Of a stretch of 64,000 nucleotides of DNA, positions 1-8,475 are shown piece by piece. The first letter of the stretch is position 1, and each line of letters begins with the position of its first letter. Source of the stretch: Bordetella parapertussis (lineage in GTDB: Bacteria > Pseudomonadota > Gammaproteobacteria > Burkholderiales > Burkholderiaceae_C); contig CAMDKD010000002.1 in the NCBI GenBank assembly GCA_945901125.1, positions 1 to 64,000 of the forward strand, written 5' to 3'. The notes beneath the pieces are model-generated. The model did not search any database. It saw only the letters and a list, made by a program, of their open reading frames with translations, and had not been told where the DNA came from. Position numbers and translations under genes: made by a program.

Positions 1-136
1 CGTTTCAAGATGAGATCTGCCGGGGCCTTGAGCCCCCTAAAGAGTCGTTCAAGACCAGGACGTTGATAGGTCAGGTGTGGAAGCGCAGTAATGCGTTAAG
101 CTAACTGATACTAATTGCTCGTGCGGCTTGACCCTA
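1..136 (+). rRNA. 23S ribosomal RNA, 3' end (partial)
   Basis: The first ~136 bases match the conserved 3' end of bacterial 23S rRNA: the stretch ending in gatactaattgctcgtgcgg (about 105-125) and the closing cttgaccctataac. The gene runs in from before the window, and the exact mature 3' end (about 130-140) cannot be fixed by eye. A 5S gene follows about 110 bases later, as in a normal rrn operon. Confidence 0.95.
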
Positions 137-248
137 TAACTTTGATTCAGCAATGATCAAGGTTGTTATGCCAAGTGACGCATTCAAAATACTGCTGATT
201 CGCTCTATAAATTCCTTGTATTGATTTTGTCAATATGAGAACAAGTTA

Positions 249-364
249 TGCCTGATGACCATAGCGACGTGGTACCACTCCTTCCCATCCCGAACAGGAC
301 AGTGAAACGCGTCAGCGCCGATGATAGTGCGGATCCCCGTGTGAAAGTAGGACATTGTCAGGCT
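249..364 (+). rRNA. rrf: 5S ribosomal RNA
   Basis: Carries the 5S hallmarks: a 5' end beginning tgcctgatgacc that pairs with the 3' end gtcaggct, and the conserved internal run ccatcccgaacaggacagtg. Length is about 115 nt, as usual. It lies about 110 bases after the 23S end and directly before a strong terminator, so it is the last gene of the rrn operon. The apparent 67-codon reading frame across it is not a gene. Confidence 0.97.
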
Positions 365-375
365 ATTACAGCCGC

Positions 376-407
376 AAAAAGCCCGACTCGAAGGAGTCGG
401 GCTTTTT
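376..407 (+). terminator. rrn operon terminator
   Basis: A perfect inverted repeat: aaaaagcccgactc at 376-389, loop gaag, then gagtcgggcttttt at 394-407, ending in a T run. It lies 12 bases after the 5S gene and would end the rRNA transcript. A-rich and T-rich arms make it potentially bidirectional. Confidence 0.93.
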
Positions 408-410
408 GTC

Positions 411-696
411 TTTGCAGATCACATACTGTGAACAACGTTGATAATGGGTAATATTGCTTGCTGTATTCATAAAAGTAAATTCAGACCTGTATCGATCATG
501 TCAATCAGGAGTCCACTAAAAGTAGTTTGTATCTTCTCTGCTAAATCATATTTCTTTAACCATTTCAAAATCAAAAGTGTCTGAAAGTTAAATATAAAAA
601 GAAATAAAGGCTTAGCAAAAATAATAAAAACTATAGAAGAACTTCGTATAGCAAAAATTGAACATAATGAAAGCATTCAGACCAAATTGAAACAGT
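411..696. other. AT-rich intergenic region between rrn operon and corC
   Basis: No convincing gene. The region is markedly AT-rich with A and T runs, and the reading frames in it (for example one on the minus strand at 467-676) encode low-complexity sequence with no family resemblance. An ATG at 667 in the corC frame meets a TGA at 688, so it cannot extend corC. A promoter for the corC run should lie here, but I could not pick one with confidence. Confidence 0.6.
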
Positions 697-1554
697 GTGG
701 ACAAATTGAATAAAGCTATTAAGAACCGACGCAGTTTGAGTCAGCGACTCAGGCATTCTGTGGAAAAACTGTTGCCAACTGTAAAAACGCGTGAACACCT
801 GCTTGATCTGATAGGCGTTGCAGAACAAAAAAATTTGATTGGGACAGAAAGTCGCATCATGCTTGAGGGCGTGCTGAAAATCAGCGGAATGCATGTAGCT
901 GAAATCATGATACCTGCGCCGAAAATGGATATGCTGGATATCAGTATGAACATAGATGAAATGATGGAAAAGATCATAGACATCGGTCACTCGCGTTATC
1001 CAGTCTATGAGGAAGACAAGGAAAACATCATTGGTGTATTGATGACCAAGGATTTATTGAAATGGCAAAGAGCACCAGAGATAAATTTAAAGGTATTGTT
1101 ACGCACAGCTGTGTTTGTGCCTGAAACAAAAAATTTGACGGATTTATTAAGAGATTTCAAGAAAAATCGTAATCATATGGCCATGGTAATCGATGAATTC
1201 GGTCGTATTTCTGGTTTGGTTACTTTTGAAGATTTACTTGAAGAAATCGTTGGTGAAATAGAAGATGAATTTGACACTGAGACTGACGATGGTGAGATTT
1301 ACAGTCTAGTTGACAAATCTTTCAGGGTGGCCGGGCATACAGAAGTATCCAAAATCAATGAATCGTTTAATGTTCACTTAAATACTGATGAACAGCAGGA
1401 ACAATTCGAGACCATAGGGGGATTGATTGCTCACCTAATGGGGCATGTTCCCGGCAAGGGTGAACATTACGATATACAAGGTCTGCGTTTTGAAGTCATG
1501 CATTCAAAAAGCGGTGTGGTGAAGTGGTATCGCGTTAAACGTACAGGCAATTGA
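697..1554 (+). CDS. corC: CorC-type CBS domain protein
   Basis: A 285-residue cytoplasmic protein of the HlyC/CorC family, linked in enteric bacteria to magnesium and cobalt efflux (exact biochemistry unsettled). After a short basic N-terminus, two CBS domains cover about residues 65-185, including a HSRYPVYEEDKENIIGVL stretch and an FGRISGLVTFEDLLEEIVGEI stretch. A CorC/HlyC C-terminal domain (about 205-280) follows. The start is GTG at 697; an upstream in-frame ATG is cut off by a stop at 688. No good ribosome site is visible. lnt overlaps its stop codon. In most betaproteobacteria phoH-ybeY precede this gene; here they lie about 50 kb away. Base composition is unusually AT-rich. Confidence 0.9.
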   Translation: MDKLNKAIKNRRSLSQRLRHSVEKLLPTVKTREHLLDLIGVAEQKNLIGTESRIMLEGVLKISGMHVAEIMIPAPKMDMLDISMNIDEMMEKIIDIGHSRYPVYEEDKENIIGVLMTKDLLKWQRAPEINLKVLLRTAVFVPETKNLTDLLRDFKKNRNHMAMVIDEFGRISGLVTFEDLLEEIVGEIEDEFDTETDDGEIYSLVDKSFRVAGHTEVSKINESFNVHLNTDEQQEQFETIGGLIAHLMGHVPGKGEHYDIQGLRFEVMHSKSGVVKWYRVKRTGN

Positions 1555-3086
1555 AAAACTTTAAGGTATTAGGCGTACATAAATGGCTGTTCGTCGTTTT
1601 AGCAGCTGTATGTATGGCGTGGGTTGGTTTGAATATTTTTAATGGCTATTTAAATAGCTTATTGCAAGTCATAGGCATGACTCTTCTACTGGTCATCTTA
1701 TACAAGAACCCTGAAAAAGCACTAACTTTATCTTGGACTTTCGCTGTCACTTGGTTGAGCGTTTCAGTTTGGTGGTTATACATAGCATTACATGAAGTAG
1801 GAGGCATGCCATCAATTATTAGTGTGTTGGCTATCTTATTGTTGTGCGGTGGCTTGGGGTTTTACTACGCAGCTGCATTGAAGTTTTATATATACACACA
1901 TAGAACGTTGAATGCTTGGGTGAAGCACGCTTTGTTTGCATCATGTTGGATGGCAGCTGAGTTAGCGCGCGCGCAATGGTTTACGGGATTTCCTTGGAGT
2001 GCAATAGGCTATTCACATGTGAATGGTTTACTATCCTTCGCGGCTCCTTGGATTGGTGTGTACGGTATTGGATTTTTAGCTGCTTATGCTTCATCATGGC
2101 TGGCACTTCAAATACTATCAGAAGAAAAAACCATAATTTTGAAAATTAAAATAGTGGTGATGATGTTGTTACTAAGTCTTCCGGCAATCAGAGATGTAAT
2201 TCGTCAAGGTAAAGTTTTAAATGTTAATTTGCTGCAAGCAAATATCAGTCAAACAACAAAATTTAACAGCGGCAGGCAACAAGCTTTAGATTGGTATGCA
2301 GAACAACTGGGAAAAAGCAAAGCAGAATTAACTGTTCTTCCAGAAATAGCAATTCCCTATTTTCAACATGAATTACCTCCAGGTTACTGGGACTCAATAA
2401 CTGGAAAATTCAAAGACGAAAAGCAAATTGCATTGCTAGGAACTCCAACGTTGGACAAAGAAAAAGGTTACGGAAATTCAGCGGTTGGTCTGGGTTTTGG
2501 CGTTGAGCAGCAGTACGATAAATACCATCTGGTGCCATTTGGCGAGTTTACGCCTGAAAGTATGAAATGGTTTACCCGCTTAATGGTGAATGAAATGGGT
2601 GACTTCAATAGAGGCTCTGTCAAACAATCACCGTTTGTATGGCAAGGTCACAACTTAAGCATGACCATTTGTTATGAAGATTTATTTGGTGAAGATCTCG
2701 CGGTGAGATTTGTAGAAACAGACAAAATACCAACTGTGTTTGTCAATATCAGCAACATAGCTTGGTTTGGCGACAGCATGGTGGTGAACCAGCATCTGGA
2801 TATAGCGAGAATGAGAAGTCTGGAATTTGATAGACCAACGATTAGAGCAACCAATACCGGTGGAACTGCCATCATTTCAGCAGAAGGTCGAATTGTTCAA
2901 CAGCTTCCATCATTTGTGCGTGGAAGTTTGCAAGGACAAGTGCTGAGCAAAGAAGGTGGAATAACTCCGTTTGCTTACTGGGCCGGCCACTGGGGATTAA
3001 TGCCGCTTTGGCTCGTATGCTTATTTTTCATGAGCTTTGCTTTATATGTAAAGAGCAGAACTGAAAAGATCAATCAGCATCTGTAA
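1551..3086 (+). CDS. lnt: Apolipoprotein N-acyltransferase
   Basis: Inner-membrane enzyme that adds the third acyl chain to the N-terminal cysteine of lipoproteins, the last step of lipoprotein maturation. Protein of 511 residues. Several membrane segments fill about residues 1-215, then a nitrilase-type periplasmic domain, then a C-terminal membrane helix (about 480-505). The Glu-Lys-Cys triad is visible as E265 (LPEIAIP), K324 (DKYHLVPFGEF) and C374 (TICYEDLFGE), close to the spacing of E. coli Lnt. The TTG start overlaps the corC stop (TTGA), which implies translational coupling. Very AT-rich: only 16 of 60 bases at 2101-2160 are G or C. Confidence 0.95.
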   Translation: MKNFKVLGVHKWLFVVLAAVCMAWVGLNIFNGYLNSLLQVIGMTLLLVILYKNPEKALTLSWTFAVTWLSVSVWWLYIALHEVGGMPSIISVLAILLLCGGLGFYYAAALKFYIYTHRTLNAWVKHALFASCWMAAELARAQWFTGFPWSAIGYSHVNGLLSFAAPWIGVYGIGFLAAYASSWLALQILSEEKTIILKIKIVVMMLLLSLPAIRDVIRQGKVLNVNLLQANISQTTKFNSGRQQALDWYAEQLGKSKAELTVLPEIAIPYFQHELPPGYWDSITGKFKDEKQIALLGTPTLDKEKGYGNSAVGLGFGVEQQYDKYHLVPFGEFTPESMKWFTRLMVNEMGDFNRGSVKQSPFVWQGHNLSMTICYEDLFGEDLAVRFVETDKIPTVFVNISNIAWFGDSMVVNQHLDIARMRSLEFDRPTIRATNTGGTAIISAEGRIVQQLPSFVRGSLQGQVLSKEGGITPFAYWAGHWGLMPLWLVCLFFMSFALYVKSRTEKINQHL

Positions 3087-3095
3087 AATGAAAAA

Positions 3096-4007
3096 ATGCT
3101 TACATTTCAACAAATCATTCTGCAACTACAAACCTACTGGGACGCACAAGGTTGTGCTTTACTGCAACCCTATGACATGGAAGTCGGCGCCGGCACATCG
3201 CACACAGCTACTTTTTTGCGCGCCATCGGCCCTGAGCCGTGGAAAGCTGCTTATGTACAGCCATCGCGTCGTCCCAAAGATGGTCGCTATGGCGAGAATC
3301 CGAACCGTTTGCAGCACTATTACCAATACCAAGTGGTGCTCAAGCCGGCCCCTTCAAATATTCTGGATTTGTACTTGGGTTCATTGAAAGCTTTGGGCTT
3401 TAACCTGCAAAACAACGACATACGCTTTGTTGAAGATGATTGGGAAAATCCGACTTTAGGCGCTTGGGGTCTGGGTTGGGAGGTCTGGTTGAACGGCATG
3501 GAAGTCACGCAGTTCACTTATTTCCAGCAAGTCGGTGGCATAGATTGCAAACCCATTACCGGCGAAATCACTTACGGGCTTGAACGCCTGGCCATGTATT
3601 TGCAAGGCGTGGACAATGTGTACGACCTGAAGTGGACACATGGTTTGAGTTATGGTGATGTGTACTTGCAAAATGAAAAAGAACAATCAGCCTACAACTT
3701 CGAGCACAGTGATGCGGAATTCCTTTTCACCGCATTCGGCGCTTATGAAAAACAGGCGAAATACCTGATGACACAAGAATTGGCTTTGCCGGCTTATGAG
3801 CAGGTTTTAAAAGCTGCACATTCTTTCAATTTGCTGGATGCAAGAGGTGCCATCAGCGTGACAGAGCGCGCAGCATATATAGCTCGTATACGGAATATGG
3901 CGAGAAGCGTGGCGCAAAGTTATCTGGAAAGTAGAAAGAGGCTTGGATTCCCAATGGCACCAGCCGCTTGGGTGGCTGAATACATGGCCAAGGATGCGAC
4001 CTCATGA
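3096..4007 (+). CDS. glyQ: Glycine--tRNA ligase alpha subunit
   Basis: Alpha subunit of the bacterial heterotetrameric (alpha2beta2) glycyl-tRNA synthetase; it holds the class II catalytic core that makes glycyl-adenylate. The 303-residue protein opens with the family signature LTFQQIILQLQTYW and contains the conserved QPYDMEVGAGTSH and RRPKDGRYGENPNR blocks and the GWEVWLNGMEVTQFTYFQQ block. Length is normal. The ATG at 3096 is chosen because the protein then starts as the family does; an ATG at 3088 is in another frame. It is followed by glyS with an ATGA overlap. Confidence 0.98.
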   Translation: MLTFQQIILQLQTYWDAQGCALLQPYDMEVGAGTSHTATFLRAIGPEPWKAAYVQPSRRPKDGRYGENPNRLQHYYQYQVVLKPAPSNILDLYLGSLKALGFNLQNNDIRFVEDDWENPTLGAWGLGWEVWLNGMEVTQFTYFQQVGGIDCKPITGEITYGLERLAMYLQGVDNVYDLKWTHGLSYGDVYLQNEKEQSAYNFEHSDAEFLFTAFGAYEKQAKYLMTQELALPAYEQVLKAAHSFNLLDARGAISVTERAAYIARIRNMARSVAQSYLESRKRLGFPMAPAAWVAEYMAKDATS

Positions 4008-6232
4008 GCGCACACAATTTATTGGTTGAATTGCTGGTTGAAGAACTGCCGCCCAGAGCATTGAAAAAAATCGGAGATGCTTTTTCAACGGAAATTTGGT
4101 TGAGCTTGCGCGATCAAAATCTAATCTCTTACGACAATATAGAGCTCGGTAAAAATTCAATTGCATATGCTTCCCCGCGCCGTCTGGCCGTGTGGATTGA
4201 AAATGTAAAAGCTCAAGCTGACGACAAAGAGGTGCAGCAAAAACTCATGCCCGTGAGCGTCGGCTTAGACGCCCAAGGTAAGCCCTCACTTGCATTGGTC
4301 AAAAAAATGCAAGCACTAGGCGTAGTCTGTGAAAACAATGAAGAATTGTTAAAAAAATTGCACAGAGCAGTTGTCGGCAAGTCAGAAGCGCTGTTTTACA
4401 CCAGCACAGTCAAGGGCGTCGGTTTGCAACAGGGCTTGCAAAAAGCGCTGGAAGAAGCATTGCATAAATTGCCCATACCGAAAGTCATGCAATACCAGTT
4501 GCACCAGGATTGCGACATGCCCGGTTGGAGTAGCGTGAGTTTTGTCAGGCCGGCCCATGGCTTGATCGCCTTGCATGCAGACCAGGTCGTGAATGTCAGC
4601 GTATTGGGTTTGAGGTCAGGTAACACTACGCTAGGTCACCGTTTTGAAGCTGTTAAAACGCCGGTGTTGATTGGCCATGCTGATGAATACGCGCAAACCA
4701 TGGCTGACGATGGTGCGGTTATCGCGGGCTTTGATGACAGAAGCCTCAACATGCTGCGTGCGCTCAGATCTGAAGCCAAAAAACTGGGGGCACGCCTGGA
4801 GGTTGAACCTGAGGGTTTGACAGATGGAGAAGCAGAAGCTTTATTGCTAAACAATGAATTGGTACAGGAAGTGACCTCGCTGGTGGAGCGTCCCACGGTC
4901 ATGGTGTGCCGGTTTGAAGAAGTGTTTTTGCAAGTGCCACCTGAGTGTTTGATTTTGACCATGAAGGCTAATCAAAAGTATTTCCCCTTGTTAGATAAAA
5001 CCGGGAAATTGAGCAACAGCTTTTTGATCGTTAGCAATATCAATCCGGCAGACGCCAGCGCCGTGATTGGAGGCAATGAGCGCGTGGTACGTCCGCGTTT
5101 ATCTGACGCAAAATTCTTTTATGACCAGGATCGCAAAAAAACACTTGAATCCCGTGTGCCTGGTTTGAATAAAGTTATTTATCACAACCAGTTGGGTACA
5201 CAAGGCGATCGCATGCTCAGAGTCTGCGCTATTGCAGAATCCATCGCCAAAGCCTTAGTCCACGCAGGTTTACAACCGTGGGCTAAGGATGAACAGCAAC
5301 TGGTGAGTCTGAGTGTGCGTGCCGCGCGCTTGGCAAAAACCGATTTGCTGACCGACATGGTCGGTGAATTCCCTGAGCTACAAGGCATCATGGGGCGTTA
5401 TTACGCCATCAATGATGGTGAGGAATTTCTTGTGGCAGAAGCTATCGCAGATCATTACAAGCCCAGATTTGCAGGTGATGAATTACCGCGCAGCGATATT
5501 GGGCGTGTTGTAGCCATGGCAGACAAACTCGAGACATTGGTAGGTATGTTCGGCATAGGTAACTTACCCACGGGCGACAAAGACCCGTTTGCACTCAGAC
5601 GTCATGCCTTGGGCGTGACGCGCATATTGGTTGAAGAGAAACTAAAAATCAGTGTCAGCAGCTTGCTCGATTTAGCTTTGGCGGCATTTGTACCTGAGTC
5701 AGTGTCGGCTTTTGACAAGACCCGGCTGGAAGTGTTTTTTCAAGAGCGGCTTATTAACTTTCTGGAAGCTGATCAATACCCGCTCAACCACATCATGGCT
5801 GTGCTCGGGGCGGACAACTTGCAAGACTGGAGTCAAGTCAGAGAGCGTCTGGATGCGGTGGCGCATTTCTCCGGATTGCCCGAGAGTCAAGCGTTGGCGG
5901 CTGCCAATAAGCGCATATCGAATATCCTGAAGAAATCTCAGGATGCGGTAAACACCAAGCTTGTTCCAATCTTGTTCAAACAGAAAGCAGAGCAGGTACT
6001 GTTTGAAAAATTAAATATTGTTGCTTTGGATGCTCAATCTTTGTATGAAGCTCAAGATTACACAGGCTCATTGCAAGCACTGGCGGGTTTGAGAGATGCG
6101 GTTGACGCATTCTTCAACGATGTGATGGTCAACGCTGAAGACGCAGCGCTCAGGTTAAACCGTCTGAGTTTGTTGAAGCTCTTGCACTCACACATGAACC
6201 GCGTTGCTGATTTGTCGCGCCTGGCTCATTAA
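4004..6232 (+). CDS. glyS: Glycine--tRNA ligase beta subunit
   Basis: Beta subunit of tetrameric glycyl-tRNA synthetase, needed for tRNA binding and full charging activity. The 742 residues are near the family norm (about 690-720). The N-terminus LLVELLVEELPPRAL and the internal HRFEA, KANQKYFPL and SNI blocks are typical. An HD-like region (about 450-560, with GREYAINDGE-like sequence and DKDPFALRRHALG) and a C-terminal anticodon-binding domain follow. The start ATG overlaps the glyQ stop (ATGA), so the two subunits are translationally coupled and made in equal amounts. Confidence 0.97.
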   Translation: MSAHNLLVELLVEELPPRALKKIGDAFSTEIWLSLRDQNLISYDNIELGKNSIAYASPRRLAVWIENVKAQADDKEVQQKLMPVSVGLDAQGKPSLALVKKMQALGVVCENNEELLKKLHRAVVGKSEALFYTSTVKGVGLQQGLQKALEEALHKLPIPKVMQYQLHQDCDMPGWSSVSFVRPAHGLIALHADQVVNVSVLGLRSGNTTLGHRFEAVKTPVLIGHADEYAQTMADDGAVIAGFDDRSLNMLRALRSEAKKLGARLEVEPEGLTDGEAEALLLNNELVQEVTSLVERPTVMVCRFEEVFLQVPPECLILTMKANQKYFPLLDKTGKLSNSFLIVSNINPADASAVIGGNERVVRPRLSDAKFFYDQDRKKTLESRVPGLNKVIYHNQLGTQGDRMLRVCAIAESIAKALVHAGLQPWAKDEQQLVSLSVRAARLAKTDLLTDMVGEFPELQGIMGRYYAINDGEEFLVAEAIADHYKPRFAGDELPRSDIGRVVAMADKLETLVGMFGIGNLPTGDKDPFALRRHALGVTRILVEEKLKISVSSLLDLALAAFVPESVSAFDKTRLEVFFQERLINFLEADQYPLNHIMAVLGADNLQDWSQVRERLDAVAHFSGLPESQALAAANKRISNILKKSQDAVNTKLVPILFKQKAEQVLFEKLNIVALDAQSLYEAQDYTGSLQALAGLRDAVDAFFNDVMVNAEDAALRLNRLSLLKLLHSHMNRVADLSRLAH

Positions 6233-6239
6233 GATTGTT

Positions 6240-6830
6240 ATGAACAACAAAATCATCATCCTGGACCGCGACGGCACCATCAACCGCGACAGCGACGACT
6301 ACATCAAATCTCCTGAAGAATGGCAGCCATTACCCGGCGCCCTTGAAGCCATCGCCAGATTGAGCCAAGTCGGTTGGCATTTGGTGATTGCCAGCAACCA
6401 GTCAGGCCTGGGTCGTGGTCTGTTTGATGTAGCCACTTTGAACCAGATGCACGACAAGATGAACAAGATGTTGTCGGCGGCAGGCGGCCGCATAGACGCT
6501 ATTTTTTATTGCCCGCATGTGCCCCAAGACCAGTGCAGTTGCAGAAAACCATTGTCCGGTTTGTTCGAACAAATCGGCGACCGCTTCGGTGCTCAACTGG
6601 ATCAGGTGAACGCTGTCGGGGACACTTTGCGTGATGCCCAAGCTGCCGCCGCTGTGGGCTGCCGTACGCATCTGGTTTGCACAGGCAAAAGCGAGGACTG
6701 GAAAGGCCCGGGTTTGCCGGAAGGTTTTCCACCGGACACCTTGGTGCATGAGGACCTGGCCGCTTTTGCCGATTGGATGTTGAGCCGGCCAATCAATACT
6801 CTGCAAACCACCAACAACAAGAGCGAGTGA
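6240..6830 (+). CDS. gmhB: D-glycero-beta-D-manno-heptose 1,7-bisphosphate 7-phosphatase
   Basis: HAD-superfamily phosphatase that makes heptose 1-phosphate for the inner core of lipopolysaccharide. The 196-residue protein has the HAD motif I DRDGTIN at residues 8-14, motif II ASNQSG, the GmhB zinc-binding loop (CPH, seven residues, then CSCRKP), and motif IV GDTLRDAQAA. The ATG at 6240, seven bases after glyS, is chosen because the HAD motif then sits close to the N-terminus; upstream in-frame starts fall inside glyS. The next gene overlaps the stop (TGATG). Confidence 0.95.
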   Translation: MNNKIIILDRDGTINRDSDDYIKSPEEWQPLPGALEAIARLSQVGWHLVIASNQSGLGRGLFDVATLNQMHDKMNKMLSAAGGRIDAIFYCPHVPQDQCSCRKPLSGLFEQIGDRFGAQLDQVNAVGDTLRDAQAAAAVGCRTHLVCTGKSEDWKGPGLPEGFPPDTLVHEDLAAFADWMLSRPINTLQTTNNKSE

Positions 6831-7582
6831 TGGCACTGCTGCGTTCATTGCTGCATATGGTGTGGATGCTGTTGACAGTCATACCTTGCGCGCTGGTCTT
6901 GCTGGCAGCTGCCGGCTTGCGTTTCAGCGGCCCCCGGCTATATCGCATTGCTGCTTTCTGGCTGGGCCTGGCCATCAGCGGCGCCAAATACATATTAGGT
7001 ATACGCTATGTGGTGGAGGGAAGAGAAAACCTTCCTGCGACAGATCAACCGGTGGTATTGCTGGTCAAACACCAATCAACCTATGAAACATTTTTAATGC
7101 CGGTGATCATGCCCAGCGATCTGGCCTATGTATTCAAACGGGAGTTGCTGTATGTGCCTTTTTTCGGCTGGGCCATAGGCCGACTGGACATGGTGCATAT
7201 TGACCGCAAATTGAAGTCGCAAGCCTTCAATAAAGTGGTGCAGCAAGGTCGCGAATTGCTGTCGCGCGGCATCTGGGTCATCATGTTTCCGGAGGGCACA
7301 CGCATACCGCGCGGACAAGCAGGCAAATACAAATCGGGTGGCGCAAGACTGGCCATAGAAGCCGGCGTGCCGGTTATTCCGGTGGCGGTGAATTCAGGGG
7401 TGTGCTGGCCGCGCAAAGCGTTTGTCAAATACCCGGGGACTGTCACTGTGTCCATTGGACCGGAGATCAGCAGCATGGGTCGCCAAAGCGATGAACTCAT
7501 GGCTGAAGTTCAGCAATGGATAGAAACCGAGATGCATCGCTTGGACCCGACTGCTTACACTCAAGGCATGAACCAGCCATGA
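6830..7582 (+). CDS. plsC: 1-acyl-sn-glycerol-3-phosphate acyltransferase family protein
   Basis: Membrane-bound acyltransferase of the PlsC family, which converts lysophosphatidate to phosphatidate in phospholipid synthesis. 250 residues with an N-terminal hydrophobic segment (about 5-30) and a second one (about 40-58). The acyltransferase motifs are present: motif I as H81-x4-E86 (KHQSTYE), motif II around YVFKRELLYVPFFGW, and motif III as FPEGTR. The acidic residue of motif I is Glu, not the textbook Asp; related betaproteobacterial proteins share this. Start ATG shares a base with the gmhB stop. Substrate is inferred from family only. Confidence 0.88.
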   Translation: MALLRSLLHMVWMLLTVIPCALVLLAAAGLRFSGPRLYRIAAFWLGLAISGAKYILGIRYVVEGRENLPATDQPVVLLVKHQSTYETFLMPVIMPSDLAYVFKRELLYVPFFGWAIGRLDMVHIDRKLKSQAFNKVVQQGRELLSRGIWVIMFPEGTRIPRGQAGKYKSGGARLAIEAGVPVIPVAVNSGVCWPRKAFVKYPGTVTVSIGPEISSMGRQSDELMAEVQQWIETEMHRLDPTAYTQGMNQP

Positions 7583-8475
7583 AATCCTTTGTTCAATTGG
7601 CGCTTGACTGGCTGGATATCCCCGCCAAGATGCAGATCGACGACACCGAACACTTACGTGAAAGCCAACTGCCGACACAAAGCCTGTCGCTTGCCAGCGG
7701 CATCGCCCGGTTTCACCATCCACGCGCCAACCGGCACATACATTTAGGCATAGGCAGTGCGGACTACCGCTTGACCCGCAGTAAACGCAAAACCATAGGC
7801 ATGAGTGTCGGGCCGGATGGCCTGGATGTCAGAGCACCGCGCTGGGCCAGCATTGGTGCCATTGAAACTGCACTACATGAAAAAGGCGAATGGATTTTGC
7901 GCAAATTACAAGAAATGCAGGAGCGGCAAAAACACATGCAAGCCAGCGTGATTGAATGGCGCGATGGCATCTGCCTGCCTTTTCTGGGCGAGCAAGTTGT
8001 AGTGCAATTAGATTCCTCGCATCTTTTCCAAGGGGCGGGTGCGCGCCTGGAGGACAGCGGCACAACGGACGTTCCGGGCATCAGCCGTGTCTTGAAGGTG
8101 TCGGTAGCGCAGACGGCCGACGCCGCGCAAATCAGGGACGCCGTGCAAGCCTGGTTGATGCAACAGGCCAAGCAGTTATTTGCGCAAAGATTAAACCATT
8201 TTGCCCCGGCGCTGGGGGTGCAGTGGAAAAAACTGTCTTTAAGCAATGCCAGCACCCGTTGGGGCAGCGCCACTTCTGATGGCTATATTCGTTTGAACTG
8301 GCGCTTAATCCATTTCAAACTTGACATCATCGACTACGTGGTGGTGCATGAACTCAGCCACTTGCGTGTGATGGACCACAGCCCCATGTTCTGGGAGACA
8401 GTGCGACATGTGGTTCCCGACTATGCGCAGCGACGCGCTCAGCTCAGGGATGAGTCATTGCCGCAGTGGGCTTAA
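7579..8475 (+). CDS. YgjP-like metallopeptidase (DUF45, SprT-related)
   Basis: A 298-residue protein of the YgjP/DUF45 family, zinc metallopeptidase-like proteins of unclear physiological role. The zinc motif HELSH is at residues 257-261, preceded by VVV and followed by a third likely ligand H267 (VMDH), with PMFW after it. An N-terminal half (about 40-120) carries the RSKRKTIGMSV-like strand region typical of the family. The ATG at 7579 overlaps the preceding stop as ATGA; an earlier in-frame start at 7516 would lie inside the acyltransferase gene. Its last 32 bases overlap the convergent metallo-beta-lactamase-fold gene. Confidence 0.88.
   Translation: MKSFVQLALDWLDIPAKMQIDDTEHLRESQLPTQSLSLASGIARFHHPRANRHIHLGIGSADYRLTRSKRKTIGMSVGPDGLDVRAPRWASIGAIETALHEKGEWILRKLQEMQERQKHMQASVIEWRDGICLPFLGEQVVVQLDSSHLFQGAGARLEDSGTTDVPGISRVLKVSVAQTADAAQIRDAVQAWLMQQAKQLFAQRLNHFAPALGVQWKKLSLSNASTRWGSATSDGYIRLNWRLIHFKLDIIDYVVVHELSHLRVMDHSPMFWETVRHVVPDYAQRRAQLRDESLPQWA

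Noticed and set aside
248..451. 67-codon reading frame over the 5S gene
   Set aside because: It lies on the 5S rRNA and its terminator; not protein-coding.
467..676. 69-codon minus-strand frame before corC
   Set aside because: Low-complexity hydrophobic translation of an AT-rich intergenic region, no family resemblance and no ribosome site.
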